From NCBI GenBank assembly GCA_012730045.1, contig JAAYBR010000016.1, forward strand, positions 1 to 41,029: a stretch of 41,029 bases of DNA, read 5' to 3'. Made by a program: the position numbers and the translations under genes. The DNA comes from Candidatus Hydrogenedentota bacterium. GTDB lineage: Bacteria > Hydrogenedentota > Hydrogenedentia > Hydrogenedentales > CAITNO01. This document shows, piece by piece, positions 30,608 to 39,338 of this stretch (position 1 is the first letter of the stretch; every line of letters begins with the position of its first letter). The notes beneath the pieces were generated by a model. It had not been told where the DNA came from, did no database searches, and saw only the letters and a program-made list of their open reading frames with translations.

Positions 30608-32359
30608 ATGGAAACAGTGTTTCAAGGGTTGGGCGTCTCCCCCGGCATCGCCATCGCCCCCGCCCTGCCCTTCACAAGACGCCAGGTGGAAGCCCCGGAA
30701 TACACCGTGGAGGATCCCGAGCAGGAGTGGGACCGCTTCAAGGGGGCCGTGGACCGCACCCGCGAGGACCTGGAGCGCCTGCAGCTCCAGACCACCGAGA
30801 AGATCGGAAAGCGGCACGCGGACATCTTCCAGGCCCACCTCCTGCTCCTGGACGACCAGGTCATTCACGAGGAGATCCGGCGCCGCCTTTTCGACCAGGT
30901 GAAGAACGTCGAGCACATCCTCGCGGGCGTGGCCAGGCACTACGCCGGCCTCATGGAGTCCCTGGACGACCCCCAGCTCCGCGAGCGCTCCGCCGACCTC
31001 CGGGATGTGGCGGACCGCCTCCAGCGCCGCCTCCTTGACCAGGAGCACCCCGACCTCAAGTCGCTCCCGGGCCCGTGCGTCATCGTCGCCCGCGAGCTTG
31101 CCCCCTCGGACACGGCGAGCATGGACATGGAGCACACGCGCGGCCTCGCCCTCGACGCCGGCAGCGTCACCTCGCACTCCGCCATCCTCGCCCGCGCCCT
31201 CGGCATCCCCGCCGTCACCGGCGCCGCCAACCTCAGCGGACACGTCGCCCCGAAGTCCATGGTCATTGTGGACGGATCCCGCGGCGTCGTGGTGGTCAAC
31301 CCCTCGCCCGAAACCCTGGAGCGCTACCGCCGCGAGGAGCGGGAGTACTCCCGCCGCCGCGCCCAGCTCATGCGCGCCAGCCGCGGCGGCCCCGCCCGCA
31401 CGCTCGACGGCGAAACCGTCTCGCTCCAGGCGAACATCGAGCTGCCCCGGGAACTCCGCAACAGCGTGGCGGTGGGCGCCGACGGCATCGGGCTGTACCG
31501 GACCGAATTCCTCTTTCTCGACCGCGACGAGGCCCCGGGCGAGGACGAGCAGACCGAGGCCTACGAGGCGGCCGCCCGCGCCGTCGCCCCGCTTTCCGTG
31601 ACCCTGCGCACCATGGACATCGGCGGCGACAAACTGGCCGCCCACCTCCAGATCTTCCAGGAGGAGAACCCCCAGCTCGGCTGGCGCGCCGTCCGCTTCT
31701 GCCTCGCCCGGCCCGACATCTTCAAGACCCAGCTGCGCGCCATGCTTCGGGCCTCCGCCGCCGGCGGCATCCGCATCATGTTCCCCATGATCAGCGGCGT
31801 CGAGGAGCTGCGCGCCGTCAAGGCCATCCTCCGGGAGGTGCGCGACGGCATGGACCGGGACGGCCTCCCCTACGACCGCGACATCAAAATCGGCTCCATG
31901 GTGGAGGTCCCCTCGGCCGTCGTGCTGGCCGACGTGCTCGCCCGCGAGTGCGACTTCTTCAGCATCGGCACCAACGACCTCATCCAGTACTCCCTCGCCG
32001 TGGACCGCGGAAACGAGAAGATCGCCTACCTCTACGAGCCCGCCCACCCCGCGGTCCTGCGGCTCATCCGCCGGGTCACGGACGCCGCCCGCGGCGCGCA
32101 CATCCCCTGCGGCATCTGCGGCGAGATGGCCGGCGACCCGCTCTTCACCGAGGTGCTCGTCGGCCTCGGCGTCACCTCCATGAGCATGGCCCCCCTCTCC
32201 CTTCCAACCGTCCGGGCGGAACTCGCGATGATCTCCGCCAAGGAGGCCCGCGCCCTGGCCGACCGGGCGCTGCGCCTCCCCACGGCCGCCGAAATCCGGG
32301 AACTCCTCCGCGGCCGCCACGAGGCGCGCGCGGCCGGCGCCGTCGGACACCGGAAATGA
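30608..32359 (+). CDS. ptsI: phosphoenolpyruvate-protein phosphotransferase (PTS Enzyme I)
   Basis: Transfers phosphate from phosphoenolpyruvate to HPr. The 583-residue product has family length. The N-terminal HPr-binding and swivelling domain carries the active histidine at His190 (189 in E. coli) in [12 protein letters not shown]. The C-terminal PEP-binding barrel has [53 protein letters not shown] and the Cys motif [11 protein letters not shown]. Around the histidine, the usual GGRTSH reads GSVTSH, so the Arg is replaced by Val; the His itself is intact. It starts two bases after ptsH and its stop overlaps the dxr start by four bases (ATGA). It must serve the HPr just upstream; without EII genes nearby it may drive regulation rather than transport. 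Confidence 0.95.
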   Translation: METVFQGLGVSPGIAIAPALPFTRRQVEAPEYTVEDPEQEWDRFKGAVDRTREDLERLQLQTTEKIGKRHADIFQAHLLLLDDQVIHEEIRRRLFDQVKNVEHILAGVARHYAGLMESLDDPQLRERSADLRDVADRLQRRLLDQEHPDLKSLPGPCVIVARELAPSDTASMDMEHTRGLALDAGSVTSHSAILARALGIPAVTGAANLSGHVAPKSMVIVDGSRGVVVVNPSPETLERYRREEREYSRRRAQLMRASRGGPARTLDGETVSLQANIELPRELRNSVAVGADGIGLYRTEFLFLDRDEAPGEDEQTEAYEAAARAVAPLSVTLRTMDIGGDKLAAHLQIFQEENPQLGWRAVRFCLARPDIFKTQLRAMLRASAAGGIRIMFPMISGVEELRAVKAILREVRDGMDRDGLPYDRDIKIGSMVEVPSAVVLADVLARECDFFSIGTNDLIQYSLAVDRGNEKIAYLYEPAHPAVLRLIRRVTDAARGAHIPCGICGEMAGDPLFTEVLVGLGVTSMSMAPLSLPTVRAELAMISAKEARALADRALRLPTAAEIRELLRGRHEARAAGAVGHRK

Positions 32360-33525
32360 CCGGATCCCCCCCCCGACATATCACGGTGCTCGGGTCCACC
32401 GGGTCCATCGGCCGCAACGCCCTCGATGTGGTGCGGAACAGCCCGGGGGCCTATGTGGTGGACGCCCTCGCGGCGAACGCCAATGTGGACCTCCTCGCCG
32501 CCCAAATCCGCGAGTTCGCCCCCCGGGCCGTCGCCGTGCATGACCGCGGCGCCGCCGCGAAACTCCGGGAAATGATGCCCGGCCTGGACGTGCTCGAGGG
32601 GCAGAGGGGCCTCGCAGAGGCCGCCGCGCGGCCCGTGGACACGGTCCTGTGCGCCGTCGTCGGCGCGGCGGGCCTGCCCCCCCTGCTGGCCGCCATTGAC
32701 GCGGGCAACCGCATCGCCCTGGCAAACAAGGAGCCCCTGGTCATGGCCGGGGAGCTCGTCATGGCGCGCGCCGCGCGGCGCGGGGTGGACATTCTCCCCG
32801 TGGACAGCGAGCACAGCGCCATTTTCCAGTGCCTCGGCGGCCGGCGGGACGCCTCCGGCGTCCGCTGCATCCTCCTCACGGCCTCGGGCGGCCCCTTCTA
32901 CGGACGCACCCGGGAGGAGCTTGGCGGCATCACGCCGGAGCAGGCCGCCCGGCACCCCCGCTGGCGCATGGGCGCCAAGATCAGCGTGGACTCCGCCACT
33001 CTCATGAACAAGGGCCTCGAGATCATTGAGGCCATGCACCTTTTCGGCGTCCCCCATGACCGCATCGGCGTCGTTATACATCCGGAAAGCGTGGTCCACG
33101 GGCTGGTGGAGTTTTCCGACGGCAATATCCTCGCCCAGATGGGTGTTACCGACATGCGGGCCCCCATCGCGTACGCCCTCGCGTATCCCGAACGCGCGGC
33201 GGCGCCGGTGGAGCGGCTGGACCTCGCGAAACTGGGGTCCCTGACCTTTGCCGCCCCCGACACGGCGGCCTTTCCGTGCCTGGACCTCGCGCGCGGCGCC
33301 GCCCGGCAGGGGGGCGGCGCGCCCGCAGTGCTGAACGGTGCCAACGAGCAGGCGGTCGCCGCGTTCTGCGCGGGGCGCATTTCGTTTCTGGCCATTGGCG
33401 ATGTGGTGGCCTGCGCCCTCGACCGGGAATCCGGCTGCCCGGGGGGCGCGCTTGCGGAGATTTTGGACGCGGACCGGCGCGCGCGCGCCGCCGCGGACGA
33501 GATCATCACCCGTCTGGAGAATTGA
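32356..33525 (+). CDS. dxr: 1-deoxy-D-xylulose-5-phosphate reductoisomerase
   Basis: Second enzyme of the MEP isoprenoid pathway: rearranges and reduces DXP to 2-C-methyl-D-erythritol 4-phosphate with NADPH and a divalent metal. The 389-residue product shows NADPH-binding [15 protein letters not shown] (~11-25), [13 protein letters not shown], the metal-site motif [17 protein letters not shown] and [19 protein letters not shown]. Starts overlap: ATG 32356 sits in the ptsI stop (ATGA). rseP follows two bases on. The dxr-rseP pairing is common in bacteria, often with cdsA and ispU upstream; here those are missing and ptsI takes their place. Confidence 0.97.
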   Translation: MTGSPPRHITVLGSTGSIGRNALDVVRNSPGAYVVDALAANANVDLLAAQIREFAPRAVAVHDRGAAAKLREMMPGLDVLEGQRGLAEAAARPVDTVLCAVVGAAGLPPLLAAIDAGNRIALANKEPLVMAGELVMARAARRGVDILPVDSEHSAIFQCLGGRRDASGVRCILLTASGGPFYGRTREELGGITPEQAARHPRWRMGAKISVDSATLMNKGLEIIEAMHLFGVPHDRIGVVIHPESVVHGLVEFSDGNILAQMGVTDMRAPIAYALAYPERAAAPVERLDLAKLGSLTFAAPDTAAFPCLDLARGAARQGGGAPAVLNGANEQAVAAFCAGRISFLAIGDVVACALDRESGCPGGALAEILDADRRARAAADEIITRLEN

Positions 33526-33527
33526 CT

Positions 33528-35222
33528 GTGATCTACAGCGTGTTCATCTTCCTGCTGGTGCTCAGCGTGCTCGTGTTCTTCCACGAGCTCGGACACTTCC
33601 TCGCCGCCAAGGCCTGCGGCATCTATGTCAAGCGGTTCAGCGTCGGCATGCCCCCCCGCCTCTTCGGCGTGCAGGTCGGCGAGACGGACTACTGCATCGG
33701 CGCCCTCCCCTTCGGCGGGTTCGTCATGATGGCCGGCCAGGAGGATGTGCCCCTGACAGACGAGGAGCGGGAAAAGCAGTACGGCGCCGTCCCGCCGGAG
33801 CGCTGGTTCCGCAACCGCCCCGTGTGGCAGCGCATCCTCGTGCTTGTCATGGGCCCCCTCATGAACCTCATCCTCGCCGTGGTCATCTACGGCCTCGTCG
33901 CCCTCGCGGGCGCCCAGGTCCCCGAATGGGACATGCACGCCAAGGTCGGCCTGGTCGCCCCAGGCTCCCCCGCCCTCACCGCCAAACTGCACCGCATGGA
34001 CGGCGACGCCGCCCCCGACCTGTCCGCGCCCCCGGATGCGGAGGGCTTCCAGGTGGGCGATGAGATCGTCCTCGTGGACGGGCGGCCCATCGAGAACCTG
34101 ACCGACCTCGCCGCCGTCGCCATTCTCGGCGGCGCGGGCCGGGAACACGACATCGTCATCGCGCGGGAAACCGCCCCCGGCACCGCGGAGCGCCTCTTCA
34201 CCCGCCTGGCCCCCGAAATCGCCCAGGGCGAGGAGCACCCCCGCTTCGGCGTGAGCCCCTTCGACACCGCCAAGGTGGGCTTCGTCCAGGAGGGGTCGCC
34301 CGCCGCGCGCGCGGGGCTCCGCGAGGGCGACATCATCCGCCGCGCCGACGGGCGCATCGTGTCCCGCGACTCCTTCATCGCCCTGATGGAGGGCATCCCC
34401 GCGGACAGCACCGCCGTCCTGGACGTCGAGCGGGACGGCGGCATGACCAGGGTGGAGGTGTTCCCCGAGACCGTCGGACGGGTGCTGGGCATGTTCACCG
34501 CGGCGCCCCCGGCGGAGGAGGGGGGCGACCCGCAGCCGCCGGAGATCCTCTCCGTGACGGACGACCTGCGGGAGAGGACGGGCCTGCGGCCCCGCGACCG
34601 GATTTTGAAGGTGAACGGCGAGCCGGCAACTGGAGAAAGCCTCTCTGAAATCGAGCGGAACAGCGCCGGCGGGGAGATGGTCTTCGAGGTGGCCCGCCCG
34701 GCCGTCATGATGGGCCTGGTGGAGAAATCCCAAACCCTGACGGTCACCGTGCCCGTGGACGCCGTCCGGGCGATCGGCATCGGGTTCAACACGGTGTTCG
34801 TGCTGCGCAAGTATTCGCCCGGCCAGGCGATGGTCCAGGCGTTCAAGGACAGCTATCTCGCCGTGGAGCGGACCGTGCTCACCCTCAAGGGGCTCTTCGT
34901 CCGCGATGTGCGCATGAAAGACCTTGGCGGGCCCCTCATGATCTGGGACGTGACCACCAAGGCCGCCGAGGCGGGATGGAGCTGGCTCCTGCGCATTACC
35001 GCCTTCATCAGCGTCAACCTCTTCATCTTCAACCTGCTGCCCCTTCCCGTGCTCGACGGCGGCCAGATCGTGACGAACACCATCGAGTCCATCCGCAGAA
35101 AGCCCCTCAATGAACGGTTTCTGGAGCGCTTCCAGCAGGCCGGGCTGCTTCTGGTCTTGGCCCTGATGGTCTTCGTGACGTATAATGACATCGTGCGCAA
35201 GGTGCAGGAATGGATTCCCTGA
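33528..35222 (+). CDS. rseP: RseP-like site-2 zinc metalloprotease with three PDZ-like regions
   Basis: An intramembrane protease of 564 residues that cleaves anti-sigma factors or signal-peptide remnants within the inner membrane. The first membrane segment carries the zinc motif HELGH in VFFHELGHFLAAKACG; the third carries NLLPLPVLDGG, which supplies the Asp ligand. Between them lie three PDZ-like segments, beginning near VGLVAPGSPAL (~140), VGFVQEGSPAARAGLREGD (~248) and ILSVTDDLRERTGLRPRD (~340). E. coli RseP has two and about 450 residues, so this is a longer form. The GTG at 33528 is chosen since dxr ends three bases before and GGAG is eight bases upstream. Its partner site-1 protease and anti-sigma factor are not in the window. 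Confidence 0.92.
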   Translation: MIYSVFIFLLVLSVLVFFHELGHFLAAKACGIYVKRFSVGMPPRLFGVQVGETDYCIGALPFGGFVMMAGQEDVPLTDEEREKQYGAVPPERWFRNRPVWQRILVLVMGPLMNLILAVVIYGLVALAGAQVPEWDMHAKVGLVAPGSPALTAKLHRMDGDAAPDLSAPPDAEGFQVGDEIVLVDGRPIENLTDLAAVAILGGAGREHDIVIARETAPGTAERLFTRLAPEIAQGEEHPRFGVSPFDTAKVGFVQEGSPAARAGLREGDIIRRADGRIVSRDSFIALMEGIPADSTAVLDVERDGGMTRVEVFPETVGRVLGMFTAAPPAEEGGDPQPPEILSVTDDLRERTGLRPRDRILKVNGEPATGESLSEIERNSAGGEMVFEVARPAVMMGLVEKSQTLTVTVPVDAVRAIGIGFNTVFVLRKYSPGQAMVQAFKDSYLAVERTVLTLKGLFVRDVRMKDLGGPLMIWDVTTKAAEAGWSWLLRITAFISVNLFIFNLLPLPVLDGGQIVTNTIESIRRKPLNERFLERFQQAGLLLVLALMVFVTYNDIVRKVQEWIP

Positions 35223-35274
35223 CCCCCGTTCCGGAGCGCACACCCCTTCGGCCATCCCTGAGGAGAGCAGCATC

Positions 35275-36594
35275 ATGAGTCGTGTCACCTGCAAGTTTGG
35301 CGGTTCCTCCCTGGCGGACGCGGCGTGCGTGCGGGGCGTGGTGGACATCATCCGCGCCGACGCCGGCCGCCGGTTTGTCGTCCCCTCCGCCCCCGGCAAG
35401 CGCAACGCGGGCGACAAGAAGGTCACCGACCTGCTCTACGCCTGGCACGGCCTGGCCCTGGGCGGGCTGGACCCCGCGGAGCCCCGGCGCATCATCGAGG
35501 AGCGCTTCCTGGAGCTGGCGCGCGACCTGGGCGTCACCTTCGACATCGCGTCGCACCTCGCGGAGATCGCGGAGAAGGCCGGCACGTATGAGGCCCCGGA
35601 CTACATGGCCTCCCGGGGCGAGTACCTGAACGGACGCCTGATCGCCGAGGTGCTCGGCGCGGAGTTCGTGGACCCCGCCGACTGCATCCGTTTCCGCGCC
35701 ACGGGCGAGCTGGACCCGGCCACCTACGACCTGCTGGGCGCGCGCCTCCAGGGGGGCGGACTGTACGTGGTGCCGGGGTTCTACGGCGCCCTGCCCGACG
35801 GGTCCATCAAGACCTTCTCCCGCGGCGGCAGCGACGTCACCGGGTCCATCGTGGCCCGCGCGTCGAAGTCGGACCTCTACGAGAACTGGACCGATGTGTC
35901 CGGATTCCGCATGACCGACCCGCGGATCGTGCCCTCCGCCCGCCGCATCGAGGAGGTCACGTACACCGAGCTGCGCGAGCTGTCCTACATGGGCGCGACC
36001 GTCCTCCACGAGGAGGCCATCTTCCCGCTGCGCGGGCCCGGCATCCCCATCCACATCCGCAACACCAAGGCCCCCTCGGAGCCCGGCACGATGATCGTGG
36101 CGGAGCGCGGGGCCACGCGGCCGGTCTGCGGCATCGCCGGGCGCGCGGGCTTCACGATGATCAACATCGAGAAGACCCTCATGAACCGGGAGAAGGGCTT
36201 CGGACGGCGCGTGCTCACCCTCCTCGAGGAGAGGGACATCAGCTGGGAGCACCTCCCCACGGGCATTGACACCATGTCCATCATCCTCCGCGACGACGAG
36301 CTGAAGGGCCGCGGCGAGGAGCTGGTGGCCACCCTGAAGAAGTTTCTCTCGCCGGATGTGATCACCCTCAGCCCGGGGCTGGCCATGGTCGCCACGGTGG
36401 GCCAGGGCATGAACCACCACATCGGCGTCGCCGCCACGCTCACCGCCGCCCTCGCAAAGGCCAACGTGAACATCCGCGTCATTGACCAGGGCTCCTCGGA
36501 AATGAACATCATCGTGGGCGTGGAGGAGAAGGACCTCGCGGCGGCGGTGAGGGCCATCTACGAGGCCTTCGAGGCGTGGGAGGGGCGGCACTGA
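35275..36594 (+). CDS. lysC: aspartate kinase
   Basis: Phosphorylates aspartate, the committed step toward lysine, threonine, methionine and diaminopimelate. The 439-residue monofunctional enzyme has the kinase domain (~1-285) with CKFGGSSLAD at the start, FSRGGSDVTGS (~185) and VSGFRMTDPRIV (~209). Two C-terminal ACT-type regulatory repeats follow (~305-439), including FTMINIEKTLMN and the ANVNIRVIDQGSSEMNIIVG segment typical of feedback-regulated kinases. GAGGAG nine bases before ATG 35275 sets the start. It is 52 bases after rseP and the last gene of the plus-strand run, ending 18 bases from the convergent histidine kinase. Asd (11904-12908) performs the next step. Which amino acid inhibits it cannot be told by eye. 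Confidence 0.96.
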   Translation: MSRVTCKFGGSSLADAACVRGVVDIIRADAGRRFVVPSAPGKRNAGDKKVTDLLYAWHGLALGGLDPAEPRRIIEERFLELARDLGVTFDIASHLAEIAEKAGTYEAPDYMASRGEYLNGRLIAEVLGAEFVDPADCIRFRATGELDPATYDLLGARLQGGGLYVVPGFYGALPDGSIKTFSRGGSDVTGSIVARASKSDLYENWTDVSGFRMTDPRIVPSARRIEEVTYTELRELSYMGATVLHEEAIFPLRGPGIPIHIRNTKAPSEPGTMIVAERGATRPVCGIAGRAGFTMINIEKTLMNREKGFGRRVLTLLEERDISWEHLPTGIDTMSIILRDDELKGRGEELVATLKKFLSPDVITLSPGLAMVATVGQGMNHHIGVAATLTAALAKANVNIRVIDQGSSEMNIIVGVEEKDLAAAVRAIYEAFEAWEGRH

Positions 36595-36612
36595 CCCCGC
36601 CCGGAGGGGCTT

Positions 36613-38700
36613 TCACCCCCCGTGGCCGCCGGTTCCCGGCCCGTCCCCCAGCATGACCGCAACCATGCGCAGCAGGTCCTCGCGCCCGTAGGGTTTCCCG
36701 AGAAACCAGGTGCCGGGGCCCGGATCCCCCCCGCAGGCCTGCCCCGCCGTGAAATAGCCGCTCACGATCAGAAGCCTCAGGCCGGGGTTGACCGCGCGGA
36801 GCCGGGAAATGTACTGGGCCGGGGGCATGCCGGGCATGTTCAGGTTGCTGACCACCGCCGCGGTTTCCCGTCCCTTCTCCGCGTACAGCGCCAGGGCCTC
36901 CTCGCTGTCCCGCGCCGTGAGCACCGCGTAGCCGCCCGACTCCAGGAACGCGGTGTTGATGGCAAGCAGCTCCGGTTCGTCCTCCACCAGCAGCAGGGTC
37001 TCCCCGCCCCGCCGCAGCGCGTCCGGAACGGGCTTCGGCTGGGGTTCGGGAAGCGACTGGGCCGGCAGCGCGGGCAGCAGAATCTCGAAACGGGCCCCCT
37101 CCCCGGGCGCGCTGCGGCAGAAGATGTGCCCCCCGTGGTCCGTCACAATCTCGCGCGCCATGTACAGCCCAAGCCCGGTTCCCTGCCCCTCGGCCCTGGT
37201 GGTGTAGAAGGACTCGAAAATGCGGCCCATCTGCTCCGGAGCCATGCCGCACCCCGTGTCGGACACGCTGACCCGGACCCACTCGCCCTGCAATGGCACG
37301 CCGCAGCAGGGGCAGGCTTGCCCCCCGCGCACGGTGTTCTCGGTGGTGACCGAAAGACAGCCGGAACCCCGCATCGCGTCCACCGCGTTGTTCGCCAGGT
37401 TCATCAGAATCTGGTCAATCTGGTTGGGGTCGGCGCTCACCGGCCACAGGCCGTCCGCCAGACGGAACTCCAGCCGGATGGAGCGCGGCAGGATCCGGCG
37501 CCACACTTCCCCAACATCCGCAATCTCACGGTTCAGGGAAACGGGCCTGTGGCGGGTCGCCGTCCGCCGGTTGAACGCGGCGATCTGGCGCACCAGCCGG
37601 CGCGCCCGTGCGGTCGCGTCCAGGATCTGCCCGATTTCGGGCCGGGGATCCCGCCCCTCCCCGCACCGGTCCGCCGCCAGCTCCGCATACCCCAGGATCA
37701 CGCCCAGCACGTTGTTGAAGTCGTGGGCAATCCCGCCCGCCAGCAGCCCCACGGCCTCCATCTTCTGCGCCTGGAGCAGCTGGAGCTCCAGCTGCTTGCG
37801 CTCCGTAATGTCCTGCAGCACCCCCGTGACCGCCACGCACGCCCCATCCCCATCAGACTCCGCCTCCGACCGGTTATACACCCAGCGCGTCTCTTTCCGG
37901 TCCGCTGTGAGAATCCGAAATTCGGTGTCCAGCGGGACACCCGTCAGGGCGGCCGCCCAGGCGGCGTCCACCCGCTCCCGGTCCTCCGGATGGGTCAGGT
38001 CGAGCATGTGCTGCGGGGTGACGTCCGTCCCCTCGGCATACCCGGTGATCTGGAAGGTCTTGGCGGAACAGCGCAGCCTTTCCGTCCCCAGGTCGTAATG
38101 CCAGCTCCCGATGCGGGCCACCTCCTGCGCCCGGCGCAGGTGCTCCTCCGTGTCCCGGAGCGCGTGCGCCGTGCGCCGCTGCTCCGTGACGTCCCGCACC
38201 AGCCCCTCCAGCGCCGCCGGGCGTCCCTGCGCATCGTTCACCACCCGGACATGGGGCTTCATCCACCGGATGTCCCCGTCCTTCGTGAACGCGCGAAACT
38301 CTTTCTCCGTGGGCGTGCAGCCCCGCCCCGAAACGATGCCCTCCCACTGCCGGAAGAACTCCTGGTGGTGGTCCGGATGCAGCACCTGTAGTGCCGACGC
38401 CGGATTGGAAAAAAGCTCCTCGCGGCTGCATTCGTAGTAGGCGATCGCGGCGCGGTTGAGGTAGATGTGGTTCCCCGCGGGCACAGCCATCCGGAAGACG
38501 ACATTCTCCGTGTGCTCCGCAAACCACTCGAAGCGCTCCTCACCCTCCGCGAGACGGCGCTCCAGCTCCGCACGCTCCGCGGCTGCGTCCTCCGCCGCGC
38601 ACCCTGCCTCCTCCCGCATGCGGCGCGCCCGCGCATGCTGCCGGACGTTGCACAATAGTGAACATCCCAGCAGAACCCCTATCGCCAGCGTCATGTACAC
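36613..38700 (-). CDS. hybrid PAS-PAS histidine kinase with Asn-substituted receiver
   Basis: A 695-residue sensor kinase. One N-terminal hydrophobic segment (~4-18) anchors it; a short coiled coil (~25-55) leads to two PAS domains (~55-175 and ~185-305, each ending in the DVTEQRR or DITERKQ type junction). HisKA follows with phosphoacceptor His326 in GGIAHDFNNVLGV, then an HATPase domain (N box LANNAVDAM, DTGCGMAPEQ, GTGLGL) containing a CPCCG insert (~463-467). The C-terminal receiver (~567-685) has VEDE acidic residues (573-574) and Lys669 in GKP, but the phosphoacceptor Asp is replaced by Asn619 (VSNLNMPGM; codon AAC). The GTG at 38700 fits AGAGGG about five bases upstream; ATG 38694 is an alternative. 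Its signal and output are unknown. A repeat with an extended -10 element lies upstream. Confidence 0.9.
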   Translation of the reverse strand: MYMTLAIGVLLGCSLLCNVRQHARARRMREEAGCAAEDAAAERAELERRLAEGEERFEWFAEHTENVVFRMAVPAGNHIYLNRAAIAYYECSREELFSNPASALQVLHPDHHQEFFRQWEGIVSGRGCTPTEKEFRAFTKDGDIRWMKPHVRVVNDAQGRPAALEGLVRDVTEQRRTAHALRDTEEHLRRAQEVARIGSWHYDLGTERLRCSAKTFQITGYAEGTDVTPQHMLDLTHPEDRERVDAAWAAALTGVPLDTEFRILTADRKETRWVYNRSEAESDGDGACVAVTGVLQDITERKQLELQLLQAQKMEAVGLLAGGIAHDFNNVLGVILGYAELAADRCGEGRDPRPEIGQILDATARARRLVRQIAAFNRRTATRHRPVSLNREIADVGEVWRRILPRSIRLEFRLADGLWPVSADPNQIDQILMNLANNAVDAMRGSGCLSVTTENTVRGGQACPCCGVPLQGEWVRVSVSDTGCGMAPEQMGRIFESFYTTRAEGQGTGLGLYMAREIVTDHGGHIFCRSAPGEGARFEILLPALPAQSLPEPQPKPVPDALRRGGETLLLVEDEPELLAINTAFLESGGYAVLTARDSEEALALYAEKGRETAAVVSNLNMPGMPPAQYISRLRAVNPGLRLLIVSGYFTAGQACGGDPGPGTWFLGKPYGREDLLRMVAVMLGDGPGTGGHGG

Positions 38701-38769
38701 CGCTTCCCTCTCCTGTGTCGCCGAGAATGTCGGCGGCCGCGGTCTAATTAAACACCCCCCCTGTCCGTT

Positions 38770-38778
38770 AGTATACCA
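38770..38778 (-). promoter_or_regulatory. extended -10 upstream of the histidine kinase gene
   Basis: Read on the minus strand, TGGTATACT (38778 to 38770) is an extended -10 element with TG-N before TATACT. No clear -35 is present, as is usual for extended -10 promoters. Transcription from about 38763 would give a leader of about 60 bases before the GTG at 38700. The element is part of the direct repeat. Confidence 0.5.
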
Positions 38779-39002
38779 CTACTTGGCAAAAACAAGGAAC
38801 AATTCCTAGAAGCATGGAATACCGGACGGAAAGTCTGATCGCCGGATAAGGAACGGTCTCGGATGTGTTTGAGGCAGGGCACGCCCTTTGGGTCCGAGGT
38901 GACAGCGTCGGCGCCGTCACAAGTGCTCGTCCACCCGTGAAATGCGCAGAGTCCAGGGCTTTCCGACAAGAGGTTGCCGCGTCGGCCGGGGCGGCCTCCT
39001 CG

Positions 39003-39056
39003 CAATGACCGTGGAAATGCAAGTCATTGCAATGACCGTGGAAATGCAAGTCATTG
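39003..39056. repeat. 27-bp tandem units, two copies
   Basis: Two adjacent identical 27-base units (39003-39029 and 39030-39056), each starting CAATGAC and ending GTCATTG so that each can fold into a small hairpin around CGTGGAAATGCAA. They lie within the palindromic end of repeat copy 1. The same unit occurs four times in copy 2. Confidence 0.9.
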
Positions 39057-39155
39057 CGAAGGAGCGCAGCGACTGAAGCAACCTCGTTCTCGCTCTGGCG
39101 TCGGTTCTCACGCCCTCTTATCCGGCGGCCAGGGGAACATCCGCGGCTTCCCTCC

Positions 39156-39248
39156 CTATTTCTTCCCCGCTTTTCTGCCGCGCGCTGCGGACTCCTTCTT
39201 CCGGCACCCTCCCGACAGCGCCAACGCCGCCGCCAGAACGAAAAACAC
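39156..39248 (-). CDS. possible 30-residue lipoprotein-like peptide
   Basis: A short minus-strand frame from GTG 39248 to TAG 39156 encodes a hydrophobic stretch, MFFVLAAALALSGGC, followed by a Lys/Arg-rich tail. It resembles the entericidin or short-lipoprotein pattern, and its codons prefer G or C in third position. The lipobox is imperfect (LSGGC) and no good ribosome site is visible. It is 90 bases downstream of the M23 gene on the same strand. It may well be chance. Confidence 0.2.
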   Translation of the reverse strand: MFFVLAAALALSGGCRKKESAARGRKAGKK

Positions 39249-39284
39249 CCCAACCCGTCCGGCAGTTTAAAACGCGCTCATCCT

Positions 39285-39338
39285 ACCCCCGCGGGGCCGT
39301 TTTATCAAGACGTTTTTCCGCGCTGAAACCGCGGGGGT
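39285..39338 (-). terminator. possible stem-loop at the M23 gene end
   Basis: ACCCCCGCGG at 39285-39294 is inverted exactly as CCGCGGGGGT at 39329-39338, which touches the M23 stop codon; 34 bases separate the arms. On the minus strand the loop contains AAAAAC and AAAAC rather than a U-run after the stem, so it is not a canonical terminator. Confidence 0.35.

Larger units (their letters stand above)
38732..39077. repeat. promoter-bearing direct repeat, copy 1 (346 bp)
   Basis: About 95% identical by eye to 40629-41029, in the same orientation. It occupies the region upstream of the histidine kinase gene, with gene-free sequence to 39337 beyond. Contents in order: GCGGCCGCGGTC start, a C-run, a minus-strand extended -10, the word GATCGCCGGATAAG shared with the dispersed palindromes, and a palindromic end whose loop holds two 27-bp units (39003-39056). 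The outer arms GAGGTTGC and GCAACCTC (the latter just beyond the homology, about 39078-39085) flank the units. Copy 2 is 55 bases longer: two more 27-bp units and one extra C. Confidence 0.9.

Noticed and set aside
32898-35426. An 842-codon minus-strand frame opposite dxr and rseP
   Set aside because: Spans two real genes in the opposite sense and has no recognisable domain.
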